Shown here one piece after another: positions 12,471 through 23,924 of a stretch of 64,000 nucleotides of DNA; the stretch's first letter is position 1; each line of letters opens with the position of its first letter. Below the pieces are notes generated by a model, which had not been told where the DNA came from, did not search any database, and saw only the letters and a list, made by a program, of their open reading frames with translations. This stretch comes from Epiperipatus broadwayi (taxonomy: Eukaryota > Onychophora > Udeonychophora > Euonychophora > Peripatidae), in assembly GCA_028023455.1 (NCBI GenBank), contig JAQFVV010000180.1, forward strand, positions 2,418,001 to 2,482,000, read 5' to 3'. The position numbers and the translations under genes are program-made.

Positions 12471-13919
12471 TGTACAATGTACATAAATCTATTTTTATGT
12501 TTATTTATACATTAAATGAAAAAAAAATGCCAATAAAATTGTAATACTCAATTAAATTTGGTACTAAAAAGTTTTTGTAAAAATCTAATGATAAAAATCA
12601 GTTTACTCAAACAAATGTGAAATCTAATATCAGTATATATAAGTGCCATTTAAAACACAATGCTAGTTTTTTGCATTTCAGCTTCTTACAAAGTAAGTAC
12701 AATCATCGACTTTTTCCTTTAGTTTAAATTCTGAATAAGTGTATCATTTAATAATTCAAACTCCTATTATAAAATATGATTTTGAAGTGTTAAATGATGT
12801 AGTTTATATATATCTAACTGCCATATTTCTTATCAAATATTTAAATCTAGATAAAACATGAAAATATTTTTTGTAAATGAATATTTTTGCAAAAAATTAC
12901 AAATGACATTTTATAGAAATATTAAAAACACTTCAAAAATAATAGTTATCTCACCACATATTTCAAAACCTTTGAATTCACATTTATTTTATACAATAGA
13001 TAGAAAGTGTTTTTTTTAAAAAAAGAATATTCATGCACAAAAATTATACTTCCTTTATGCTTCCTTTAATTTTCTGTTGAAGAATTCTTGGAAATATTTG
13101 CACTTTAAAATAATCTATTTAAAAACTGTTTCACTTATATGACATTCTCATACAACAATCTTCACACTCATTGAAAGTTATTAAATTTTTTTATAATTTT
13201 ATAAAATGCATATATACATAGAGCTAGATATAATTATTAATTTATATCAGTTTATTTTATTTTGTTGGAAACTATTAGCTCACTATTATTTTATTATTTA
13301 AATTTAATATTGTTTTTGTCTTTAAACATTTTTATATCTGCTATTGCAAGTAATTTTTTAATAATTTACTATAGATTTTAATACATGTATTCAGTTTTGG
13401 TTTGCAGGTTATCTTCATAAGTATCAACTTGTATTTTACAATTAAATAAACAATTTAAAAATAAAGAACACATTGAAATTAGATTTTAATCAAAAGTCTG
13501 CACATACTGCTACACAAATGTATATTAATATAGGCAAAACTTTCTCCATACAGTAATGATCATGTGATGTTTCAAGGTTTAACAAATGTATGTTATTATA
13601 ATATGTAATTATATAGTAACTTATCTTATTATTTATATAATTAAGTATATTACATTTGGTAATATTAGATAGTATCTTATTTTTAATTCTAATATAAAAC
13701 AATATATATACTATTTACATTGTCTAAAAAACTTGCTTTTAAATTTTTTGAAGCAAACTGAATTGTTGTTTTCCTGAAGGTTTGTGATGATCATGTTCTA
13801 GTTGTATTTTTAGACTATTTACATCATCTAATAAGTGTATTGAATGTCTTCAGAAAAATTTAACTTTATTTAAATATTCCAAATACATTCAACTGTTAGT
13901 AATAGTACATCACACAGGC
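12471..13919. other. A+T-rich DNA; small family-1 fragment inside
   Basis: No gene recognised. At 13531-13573 there is a fragment (GGCAAAACTTTCTCCATACA, then an ATGATCATGTGATG-like phrase) matching the end region of the family-1 hammerhead element at 1013-1563. Confidence 0.45.
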
Positions 13920-14080
13920 TAGTATATTCACTATGTTTTGAGAGGTACTATTCTTCCCTCTTTTTCACATGTTACTGACTTGACCAGTGACAGTACTAGC
14001 ATGGGATTCAAGCCTGAGTCCTTGGATACTTGAGTATTGAATTTTAAGGTAATGCTCTAACCAACTGAGCCATCCTTCCA
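13920..14080 (-). mobile_element. tRNA-derived SINE-like element
   Basis: Read on the minus strand from 14080: GGATGGCTCAGTTGGTTAGA resembles a tRNA D-arm with a pol III A box (TGGCTCAGTTGG). About 45 bases later GGCTTGAATCC (14003-14013) resembles the B box GGTTCGAATCC. The anticodon region is not a clean cloverleaf and the downstream body is not tRNA-like, so a SINE head is more likely than a functional tRNA. The 3' end is not defined. Confidence 0.65.
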
Positions 14081-14149
14081 AAGGTGACAGTATAATAATT
14101 TCATATACTTATCTATGAGGTTCCTCCTGATTTCTCCACTTTTTCCAAA

Positions 14150-15345
14150 GAGTAAAGTTGATTAGTGGTCTCCATACATTATGTATAGTCACACTAGGTT
14201 AGCTTATGGGATATTTTGCCATTGTCATGTGAGCAGCTTCTTTAAATTTTCTTTGTACTTTTTCTCTATCCAATATTTTTGTTTTATCCCAAATGAACAT
14301 TTGTTCATTAGTGCATACATGTTCAGCTACCTTAGACACATTTGTTTTCTCTCTTCTAATCATCAGTTTCTGTTTTTGCAAGCACTTTTCAATGAGATGA
14401 CTAGTCTCACCAATATATATTCTTCCACCTTAACATTGTATTTCATAGATGCAGTTTTTTTCATCATTTCAAGTTTAGGCTTTGTAGATGTTAGAATTCA
14501 TTCTAGCATGGTATGGCTCCAGAAAGCTGTTTGGAAATTATACTGATTGCAATTTTTTCTTAATTGTCTGCTATTTTTGGAATGTATGGCTACACTACAG
14601 TACCAATAATTGTTTTTTCTCTTGATAGTTCTTTTTGTTGTCTATTTAACATTTTTTAATAACAGCTGATGGATAACCATTTTTCATGAGTTTCTTCTAT
14701 CTAGACGTTTTCTTTTTCCAAATCACTGGTTTCTGAACAAACTTCTTTTGCTATGTTCCATAGTGATAGTATAACTCCATGTTTTGTGTTTCTGGTATGA
14801 TTGGATGTATAGGCTAAGTATTTTCCTGTATGTATAAGTTTTTGGTAAACTGTAGTTTTGATTTTGCTATGAGGAAGTTTTGTCACAAGAACATCTAAGA
14901 ATGCCAATTTTTGTTCTTGTTCTGATTCTTTGTGAATTTAATTGAAGGGGATATATTGTTGATGTGTGTCCAGAAAGTTTGTAGCAGTGCATCACCATGT
15001 TGCCATACAACAAATTTATCATCCACCTAGCAAATCCAAACTTTAGGTGGATATGGAGTAGTTTTTATGGCTAAGGCTTCAAGTTCTTCCATGTAAATAT
15101 TGCTAATCAGGGGAGTCAATGGTGAGCCCATATCCATTCATTGATAAGCATATGATACATAATGCATGTGAAAAAAACTATGCTGCAGAAGTTCATGCAA
15201 TTTGTTAGCTTTAATTAAAAAATAAACTTTGACATGGATACAATGTGGAATTCCATTTTAATGTGAATTTCATTTTAAAATGGTGACAATTTGGCACTTC
15301 TGGAAATAGATATTTGGTTGTGATTATATAGCCAGCAAAACAAAA
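14150..15345 (-). mobile_element. Penelope-like element C (RT + GIY-YIG), decayed
   Basis: A minus-strand PLE fragment covering the second half of the RT and the GIY-YIG endonuclease. RT motif B (MGSP, 15121-15145) is followed by NIYMEELEALA. Motif C reads stop-VDDKFVVW at 15019-15030: the Tyr codon of YVDD has become TAG. Next comes an open 68-codon frame (14701-14907) with LAFLDVLVTK and a YLAYTSNH phrase typical of PLE RTs. The GIY-YIG part follows: GGRIYIGETSHLIEKCL just upstream of an open frame at 14199-14381 containing NVSKVAEHV and a conserved tail. Several stops and frameshifts make it inactive. The RT N-terminal half is absent, which suggests 5' truncation near 15345. Confidence 0.88.
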
Positions 15346-15688
15346 AAAAAACTCAGAGAAAAATCTTCACTTAAGCTTCATTATTTTTTCTGTCATTATA
15401 CAAAACTCTTAACAGTGTCACATATTTTCTCATTTTCAATTTTTCATTAACTGTTAAACCATGAATAGTTAGATAAATTTTCTATATTATTTAACAATTA
15501 TTTAATATTCATTTTCACCATTTTTAAGCATTACCATAGTGAACTTTAAGTTTTATAAAAATTAATTAATTTTGTTTTTCACTTTCCTTGATATATATAT
15601 ATATATTAATTCTAATATTTTCATGGTTATAGATAAATTCATAGTATTATTTGGGGGAGCTTCCATTTAGCAAAAATATAATAGGTGA

Positions 15689-15735
15689 GTAGCTGACATT
15701 TCAATAAAATAGCAAGTACTTTCATCAGAGCTGTT
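15689..15735 (-). ncRNA. PLE-type hammerhead motif between two PLEs
   Basis: On the minus strand: AGCT, CTGATGA, a weak A/T stem II, GAAA, U, GUC, AGCT. The AGCT blocks can pair as stem I, and stem III is reduced to the few bases of GAAAUGUC. This matches the minimal hammerheads known from terminal repeats of Penelope-like elements. It lies just upstream of the plus-strand PLE but in antisense to its RT; it could instead belong to the minus-strand PLE. Stem II is poor, so activity is doubtful. Confidence 0.6.
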
Positions 15736-15779
15736 TTCTCAAATTATAAGAAAGTGTGAAGTTAGATTTAAAATGATTA

Positions 15780-17830
15780 TTTTTTATCAGATCGGAAAAA
15801 TTGGATAGGGTACTGAAAGTTTTTAATGAAGGTTTTAGTTTTACTATTTCAACATCAAATTTACTAATTGAGGATATTATTTGTAAAGTTGAAAGTACTT
15901 TATCAAAATACTTTGGATGGAGACAGACATAATGAGAGGGAAAATATACAATATTCTAAAGAAAGAAAGTGTTTACCTGTTGATAAAAGAAAAGCTTTGT
16001 TTAAATTAAGAAATGATAGATCGATTACTATTTTATTAGAAGATAAGAGTAATACTATAGAAATTTTGAATACTAATGATTATTACAAAAATACATAATT
16101 TATTAAATGATAATATTTATTAAAATATTTATAGAGATCATATAATATATCTTGAAAAGAAAATGAAAACATTAGTTTATGCTGAGTTAGATTTAAAATG
16201 TAAGATCTTTCTTACACCTAGAGACAAATCTTCTTTTATCCAAAGTTAGATAGTTTTTCAAAAATTAACAAAGCAGATATTCCATTGAGACTGGTTATAA
16301 TTGCAGTTGGTTCACCAACCCAAACACTAGCTCATTTTCTATATTCCTTCCTATAGCCACATTTAACAGAAATATCATCTTATGTTAAGAATGTAAATCA
16401 TTTTCATGAGTTTATCCCAAATATTAAATTAACTAAAAATGATATTTTGGTACGTTTTGATATTGTTTTGTTTTTTACTAGTGCACCTGTAAAAAAAGCT
16501 ACTGAAGTTGTGAAAAATATTCACTTGCATGATGTTATTGTACGTTTGAGTGAGCTCTGCTTATTAAATACATATTTTTTTGTTTTTGATGGTCAGATGT
16601 ATAAACAAACATCAGGTTTAGCTATGGGTTTACAAATTTCTCTAGAAATGACTTTTTTTATGGAGAATTCAGAAAAGAAAATGTTGATATCAGCAGTTAA
16701 AAAACATCTGTATAGCTGAGGTATGTTGATGCTATCTTTTTATTTGACCTAACGATAAGTACACTGTTGATGAATTTTTAATTTTTTAAAATTATTTTTA
16801 ATATAATATCAAATCTACTATGGAAGTAGAAAATAATAAACAACTTACATTCTTAGATTTTTTAATTGAATAAAAGAACTATTCTTAATCCCATAGTATA
16901 TATGGAAAGCAAACATCCACTGGGAGATATCTAAATATTTTTTTTTCATTACCATCCAGCACAATTATTTTCAGTGGTAAAGATATTATTAGATAGAACC
17001 AAGAGACTTTCTGGTGACAACCATTTTCATGAAGATATCTATGCTACTAAAAAAATGCTTTTTCATAATGTTTTTATGATTATAAATATGGCTTTTTATG
17101 TAACAAAAAAGATTTTGATATTTCAAAACTTAAGATTGTTCTGCCATATATAAACAGAATAACTGATAACATTGGTAATGTTTTAAAGAAAAATAATATC
17201 CACAAAATTTATACTTCGTTTAAAAAAATCAATGAAGTATTTCTACGCCATAAAGGTATAATGTCTTTGGAATCTCATGGTGTATATGAAATTTTATATG
17301 GAGTTTGTTTACTTCCATATATTGGACAGATAAATAAAAAAAATAAACATATATAAGAAAGAATACAATTTGGCAGTTAAAGAAAAATATCATTCACCAG
17401 TCATTTATCCACATATTAAATTTACAAACCATGACATCAATTTTAATACAATGCATTCTGGTAAAATTGGGACAGACCAATCATAAAATAAACATAAAAA
17501 TAACACACTTTGGCAGTTAGAGAAAAATCTCATTCATCAGTCATTTATCCACATTTAAATGAACAAACCATGACATCAATTTTAATACAACACATTCTGG
17601 TAAAAATTGAACAATATGACCAAGGCTGCTAAGATTATCTATAAAGATATTTAAAAGCCTAAAAGCATACATGAAAAGTGTGAATTTAAAAAAATTAACA
17701 ATATTTGAAAAAAGCTATTGGAGGATAAAATATTTTTTAAAACTTCTCAACCATTAGAATTTGAGAATAAGGAGAAAAAAAAACAAAAAAAATAATCATT
17801 TTAAATCTCAACACACACATTCTTTTGATT
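15780..17830 (+). mobile_element. Penelope-like element B (RT + GIY-YIG), decayed
   Basis: A plus-strand PLE about 2 kb long. An N-terminal segment (15868-16098) carries ALFKLRNDRS, LEDKSNTIEIL and DYYKN, matching the conserved PLE region before the RT. RT motif A (VRFDIVLFFTSAPV) and motif B (YKQTSGLAMG, near 16606-16635) sit in an open 90-codon frame (16447-16719). Motif C is at 16722-16733 in another frame and reads YVDA instead of YVDD. FLDFLIE and GRYLN phrases follow near 16850-16940. The GIY-YIG start is GVYEI...PYIGQ near 17278-17335, after which the tail phrase YHSPVIYPHIKFTNHD is duplicated (about 17380-17460 and 17520-17600). Frameshifts, stops and the loss of a catalytic Asp mean it is dead. 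Confidence 0.88.
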
Positions 17831-19080
17831 GTAGAAAGAAAAAGCTCTGAAAAAAATCATTACATAGGAAGCAACCAGAGATAATACTATGAATGCATAA
17901 AATATCCATTAATTAAAAATTGTTGCAATAACAATAAAAATAGTAAATATAATGGTAATTAACTATTATATATAGTCTTTCAATCTGCAGAAGTTTAACC
18001 TGCCTTAACTGCTATTAATTTCAAAAAACAAAATGGAAGCAAATGTCATCAACTCAAATCCTAAGAACCACTTATTTTAATGTTAGCAGTTTTTATATTA
18101 ATTATATTTATTTTATTTCTATTTGATAAAATTTTCTCCTTATATTTTTTCTTTTATTATAGTTTCCCTCTTCATGAAGAATCTTAACACTTTCAATATC
18201 AAGCTTAAATTTATATTTACATGCTCTTTCATGATCCAAGAAAACTGAAGCAGTCATTAATTATTTTTACTTTTCACATGCATGTATAACAATTTATACT
18301 TCATTACTCTTCTATTAATACTGCATCTCAATTTAGCTATATGATATTATACATCCACATAAAATTTGATACACATTACTTTTCTGCTTGACAGGCATGA
18401 CATTTTTACAATTATTCACTAATTTATTAACATTATTTGTAACCCAAAGTAAAACTTTAAACACATTCTTATATATATATCCTTAAAAAATTTCACTTGA
18501 GCATTTGAAATATATGGAAAAAATATCCATTTACTACTGTAAATCCTCAATTCCTTTAAACCATAATAACTCTTTTTAAATTGACATAATGTATTGTTAA
18601 TCTATTCAATCTTATAACCAACTTCTATCAATTCTTTGGCAAATATCTCTATATTTTTTAATTTATTACACTGGTAAGGACATAATTTTTCATTCTGAAC
18701 AAAAAAATCTAAAGCTTGCCATCTTAGGCATAATTGGTAATTTTGATTTACAATTTTTATATCCCATTTTTTGCAATGGTTTGATAATTAATTTATAACT
18801 TAACATTATTATTCCTTTGAATAATTAAATCTAAATATTGAATAACTTTGTCTTGTTCATTTTCAATAGTCCTTTCAAGCCATTTAAATTACCTAACTCC
18901 TGTATAACCAAATTTATAGTATTAGAATTTCTGCAAACAAAAACATCATAAACATATCTTTTGTCAACTTTAATATCTTATAAAAAAAATTAAGCCAGAT
19001 ATCACATGATCTAATTTAATATGCTTGTATTTACAAATGTTATATATAGATCTCGCAAAATAAGCTTTTAACAAGCTTTG

Positions 19081-19133
19081 CAGAATATTCCCAGACTGGT
19101 TTCTGCTACTACCATCATCAGTGAAGCAAAGAT
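19081..19133 (-). ncRNA. Hammerhead motif, family 3, copy a
   Basis: On the minus strand: TTCA, CTGATGA, an 11-base stem-II segment (damaged pairing), GAAACC, A, GUC, then TGGGAATATTCTG. All three core boxes are intact, but stem II pairs poorly. Confidence 0.75.
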
Positions 19134-19430
19134 ACCAGAACAAGCCCAGCACTTTATCTAATGTATAACTATTAAGTAGAAAATCTGAAATTTTCAGACA
19201 TCCACATCTTTCAATCTAGCTATCTAACTTAAATAGCCATATGGGACTGAACTAAGTTAAGATACACCATATATTAATAGCTTTAGCAATATAAAATCAC
19301 CAAAAGCTTTAATATAAAATACAATTACAAAAAAAATCAAGTCAGATGTCACATGACCTAATTTAATAAGCTTGTATTTACAAATGTTATATATAAAGCT
19401 TGCAAAATAAGCTCTTAACAAACCTTGCAG

Positions 19431-19491
19431 AATATTCCCAACTCCAGACCAGTTTCTGCTACTGGAATCATCAGTGAGCTGCTAGGATATT
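19431..19491 (-). ncRNA. Hammerhead motif, family 3, copy b
   Basis: Outer stem-I arm GAATATCC pairs with GGGAATATTC across the motif. Inside are CTGATGA, a stem-II segment, GAAAC, UG and GUC. The core boxes are all present. The inner part of stem I contains mismatches. Confidence 0.78.
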
Positions 19492-19960
19492 CAAGCATTA
19501 GATTAAAAATACCAGGACAAACCCAGCACTTTATCTAATGTATAATTATTAAGTACAAAATCTGAAATTTTCAGATATCCATGTTTTGCAATCCAGCTAT
19601 CTAATGCCAGTATCAGAAACTGGTCTGGTGTTAGGGATATTCTGCAAAGCTTGTTAAGAGCTTATTTTGTGAGCTTTATATATAACATTTGTAAATACAA
19701 GCTTATTAAATTAGGTCATATGACATCTGACTTAATTTTTGTTTTGTAATTTTATTTTTTGCTATTAAAACTTTGGCAATTTTATATTGCTAAAGCTATT
19801 AATATATTGTGTATCTGAACTTAGTTCAGTCCTATATGGCTATTTAAGTTAGATAGCTGGATTGGAAGACATGGATGCCTGAAAATTTCAGATTTTCTAC
19901 TTAATAGTTATACATTAGATAAAGTGCTGGGCTTGTCCTCATATTTTTAATCTAATGCTT

Positions 19961-20025
19961 GAATATCCTAGCATCTTACTGACCATGTCAATAGCAGAAA
20001 CTGGTCTAGAATTGGGGATATTCTG
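19961..20025 (+). ncRNA. Hammerhead motif, family 3, inverted copy (decayed)
   Basis: Outer stem I GAATATCC/GGATATTC is a perfect 8-bp match, and GAAACTGGTC is kept. The first box reads CTGACCA, so the G8 position is lost. A further half motif (GAAACTGGTC only) is at about 19610-19640, where the inversion junction removed the first box. Confidence 0.72.
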
Positions 20026-21430
20026 CAAAGATTGTCAAGAGTTTATTTTGCAAGCTCTATATACAACATTTTAATATCTTTGAATGAACACATTTAAAAT
20101 AATACTCTCATTTATAGAAAAAAAAAAACAAAATTGCAAAGTTGTGCAATAACAGGCATACTCACAGGTAAACCTTTAGACATTTTACAATATCGATTTT
20201 GAAAAGAAGCAACAATGTTGTCACTAAAAAGTTTAAAGAATCAATAATAATTTATTTCATATATTGACAAACATCTTTACTATTTAATGCATGTTCAATT
20301 ATTTTTATGGAATCCACTCTATCAATAGAATCATACATTTCTGTCACATCTAATGAAGCAATAACTTCATTGTCATTAATCACTATATTTTTAATTCTAT
20401 CTATGAAGTCAAAAGATGAAGCAATGGTATTTTACCCAAATCCTAAAAACTCTTGTAAGAATTTTACATAACTTTATATTTACAAAAATATGAGGACATA
20501 CAGCAAATAGTACATATTATTCCTTAGGGTTTTATTTTTATTTTTATTAAAATATTGTTAATAGATTTTAATCTCTGACTATCAATATTGTATTCTTCAT
20601 TTAAAAAGAAACCAAGTCTATCCATTTGAAATTTATCTTTTTCAATATACTAACATTTCATCATTAAACAAATCAGCAGTCCTTTATTTTCTTTTAAACA
20701 AAACATATTATCATTCCTCAGCCTCTGCTTAAATTCTGAAATTGCCAATTCCCATGAATTTTCATATGGAATGACATTAACTTTATGATAATTAATTTTC
20801 TTGATAATTTTATCATCAATATGAATATCACCAGTAATCATTTCAAACAAATTTTGAACAGCTGCAATTAATTCCAAACTATAATTATACTAAGTACTGA
20901 TGACATATTGAGCTTCATGACTTAAAATGTGTTTCTGAATCAAATGTGTCTTTTTAATTGACAAATTAGCAAAATTTACGTCATTATAAGTTTATGGATA
21001 TCACTTCTTAGCTAAAAGATCAATTTTCTTCTCAAATTTATTATGTAATTTCAGTTCAAATAATTTAAATTCATTTTCCCAAACAATTTTATATTCATCC
21101 CAAGCACCCCATTCACTTAAAATTATTAAATAAATGTTCAATTGCTTTCAAGTACCTCTGAATATCAAAAAGTTCTTTTTTACATTTCTTAACTATGTCA
21201 TTTAAAATTATTTATTTTAATTCATCCATACATTTTGCTACTAAATTTATATAGCTGTTCAATTTTACATTGTAACAATTCAGGAATACATGACAACTTT
21301 ACAATTCTTAAAAAAAAAACAAAGTTTGCATTTGAGTTTAATAAATTTTTCACATTGCTTTTATTACTTCTTAATGATTCAGCATTTCTTAATGTCACAT
21401 AAATCGATTATATTAAAAAAATGAAATACA

Positions 21431-23924
21431 ATAAAATGTTTTTAATTAAAAAATTATTGTAATAACAATAAAAGTAATAAATATAACAGTAATTAAATAT
21501 TATATACAGCTTTTTAATCTTGCAGATGTACTTTCAGTTAATTCTTTAATCTGTCTCAACTGCCACTCAATTCAAAAATAATATGAAATAATATTATCAA
21601 CTAAAATCCCACGAATCCCAAATTTTAATGTTAGCAGATTGTCTATTAATTATATTTGTTTTATTTCTATTTATTAAAATTACTTAATTAATTTTTTTAT
21701 TATGGTTTCTGTCTTCATGAAGAATCTTAACACTTTCAATATCAAACTTAAATTTATATGTCCTTTCATGATCAAAGAAAACCGAAGCAGTCATTAAATA
21801 AATATTATTTCTACATTTCACACACTTTTATAACTATTCATGTTTCTTTAATCTTTTTTCAATACTTCATCTTGATTCACCTATATATGATATCATACAT
21901 CCATAAAAAATTTGATATGCAACATTATTTTTCTTCTTAACAGGTATGACAGTTTTAGATTTATTCACTAATTTATTAATATTATTTGTAACACAAAATG
22001 AAACATTAAACACATTCTTATTTATGTTCTTGAAAAATTTTACTTGAGCAATTGAAATATATGGAATAGATATCCATTTTTTTACTATCAAACTTTAATT
22101 CATTTAAACTAGTATAACTATTTAAATTGACATAAAGTATTATTAATCTGTTTCATCTTAAATCAACTACAAGCAATTCCTTGGTAAGTATCTTAATATT
22201 TTTTTCATTTATCACACTGGTAATGACATCATTTTTTATTTCAAAACAAAAAAGATCTAAAACTTGCCATCTTATGCATAATTGATATTTTTGATTTACA
22301 ATTTATATATCCCCTTTTTGCATTGGTTTGATTATTATTTTATAACTTAACATAACATTATCTCTTATACTAATTAAATCTAAATAATCAATACTTTTGT
22401 CTTATTCCTTTTTAATAGTCCATTTTAGACCATTCAAATTATTTAACTCCTCTGCAAGAAAATTTATAGTATTGGTATTTCCACAAACAAAATATCATCT
22501 ACATACCTTTTGTAAGTTTTAATATATTTAAAAGGAAAACATATTAAAAATATTACTTTTATATATAGACAAAACAAAATTGCAAACTTGTGCAACAATA
22601 GGCAGAACCATTGTCCAAACTTTAGACATTTCATAATATACACCTTTAAAAAAGCAGCAATGTTATCATCAAAAATCTTTAAAAATGAATAATAAATTGC
22701 ATCATATATTTGCAAACATCTTTACTTTTTAATGCATGTTCAATTATTTTGGTGGAATCAAGTCTTTCAATAGAATCATACATTTCTGTCACATCTAATG
22801 AAGCAATAACATGATTCTCAATTATCACTATATTTTTAATTCTATCTACAAAGTCAAAAGATGAACCAATAGTATTTTATCCAAATCCTAAAGACTGTTG
22901 TAGCAGCTTACCAATATATTTACCAGTATGATATATAAGTAAACCATCAAATTCAATCATAATTCACAAACGATTATCTTCTTTATGTAATGGTAGTTTT
23001 GCCAAAATACAAGGACATATAGCACAGGAAAGATAGCTCCTATAATACACATTATTACTTAAGGCTTTATTTTTAGCTTTTTTAAAAATGCATTTAATAA
23101 ATTTTATTTTCTGATCATCCATTTTATATTGTCCAATGAACTAAATCTATGGATTTGCACTTTAACTTTTTCAAAATACAGACATTTCATCATTAAACAC
23201 ATCTGCAGCATTTAATTTTTTTTCAAACAAATCTTATTATCATTCTTCAGTCTCTCTTTAAAATTGTAAATGGCCAAATTCCAAGAATTTTCATTTGGAA
23301 TCACATTAAACATATGACATTTTTCTAGATAATTGCATCAACAATATGATTATCATCAGGAATCATTTCAAATAAATTTTGAACAGTTTCAATTAATTCA
23401 AAATATAATCATCCCAAGAACCACTGACATATTTAGCTCTGTGAATTAAAACATTTTTGATTCATAAATTAATAAAAGTCATATCATATGGGTGCTGATA
23501 TTGTTTATTAAATAAAAAATCATTTTTTCATAAAATTTATTACATAATTTAAGCTCAAATAATTTAAATTTATATTCACAAACAATTTTATATTCATCCA
23601 AGCACATCATTTATTTAAAATTATTAAATGTTCACATGCTTTGAAATACCTTTAAATATTAAAAAGTTCTACTTTACACTTGTTAATGATGTCATTTAAA
23701 ATTATTGACTTTAATTTATCCATAAATCTTGGTACTAAATTTATACTACTGTTCAATTTTACATTGCAAGAATTTGGGAATACATGATAAACTATACAAT
23801 CATTAAAAAAAAACGAAGTTTGTATTTAAACTTAACTTTTTTATATTGCTTCCACCACACTCCTTAATGATTCATCATTTTTTAACGTTAATTTCTATCA
23901 TTAGAGAAAAAAATGTAATATCAA
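21431..23924 (-). mobile_element. Penelope-like element A, tandem copy 2
   Basis: Uninterrupted 2.5-kb copy. The N-terminal and RT regions run from about 23900 down to 22400 with frameshifts. RT motif C at 22494-22505 is the intact YVDD, in the open frame 22464-22715 (KTYKRYVDDI). The GIY-YIG region is in the open frame 21867-22091: it has FNVSFCVTNNINKLV, a lysine-rich stretch, then YGCMISYIGESR and the RLKKHE-like tail near 21790-21860. Order RT then GIY-YIG is that of endonuclease-positive PLEs. It is the best-preserved of the three copies at the active site but is still broken by stops. Confidence 0.87.

Larger units (their letters stand above)
18980..20069. mobile_element. Palindromic hammerhead element, family 3, inside PLE copy 1
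   Basis: A 1090-bp element flanked by a perfect 11-bp direct repeat, TTTAATATCTT (18969-18979 and 20070-20080), splitting the PLE RT right after its motif C. The left part (18980 to about 19605) holds about one and a half units of some 400 bp in one orientation; the right part (about 19606-20069) is the inverted unit. Each unit has the conserved palindrome TCTGAAATTTTCAGA and the stretch CCAGCTATCTAA. Hammerhead motifs lie at 19081-19133 and 19431-19491 (minus) and 19961-20025 (plus). The 60-codon frame at 18970-19152 is not a gene. Confidence 0.88.
17895..21430 (-). mobile_element. Penelope-like element A, tandem copy 1
   Basis: First of three head-to-tail minus-strand copies (length about 2.4 kb without the insertion at 18980-20069). 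In coding order: an N-terminal region with an open 75-codon frame (20650-20877), an RT motif-A region with YDSIDRVDSIKIIEHALN near 20275-20350, motif B shown by KGLPVSMPVIAQL near 20150-20190, then the palindromic insertion. Motif C lies at 18945-18956 and reads YVYD, so a catalytic Asp is lost. A GIY-YIG segment lies near 18220-18440. The 3' part contains the phrase also found at the start of copies 2 and 3 (AATAACAATAAAA), which defines the repeat period. Confidence 0.85.

Noticed and set aside
14000-14080. Functional tRNA gene
   Set aside because: A and B boxes are present, but the anticodon stem and acceptor pairing are poor and a non-tRNA body follows; SINE head is more likely.
14181-14546. 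121-codon plus-strand frame
   Set aside because: Antisense to the GIY-YIG region of PLE C, whose minus-strand reading has clear motifs.
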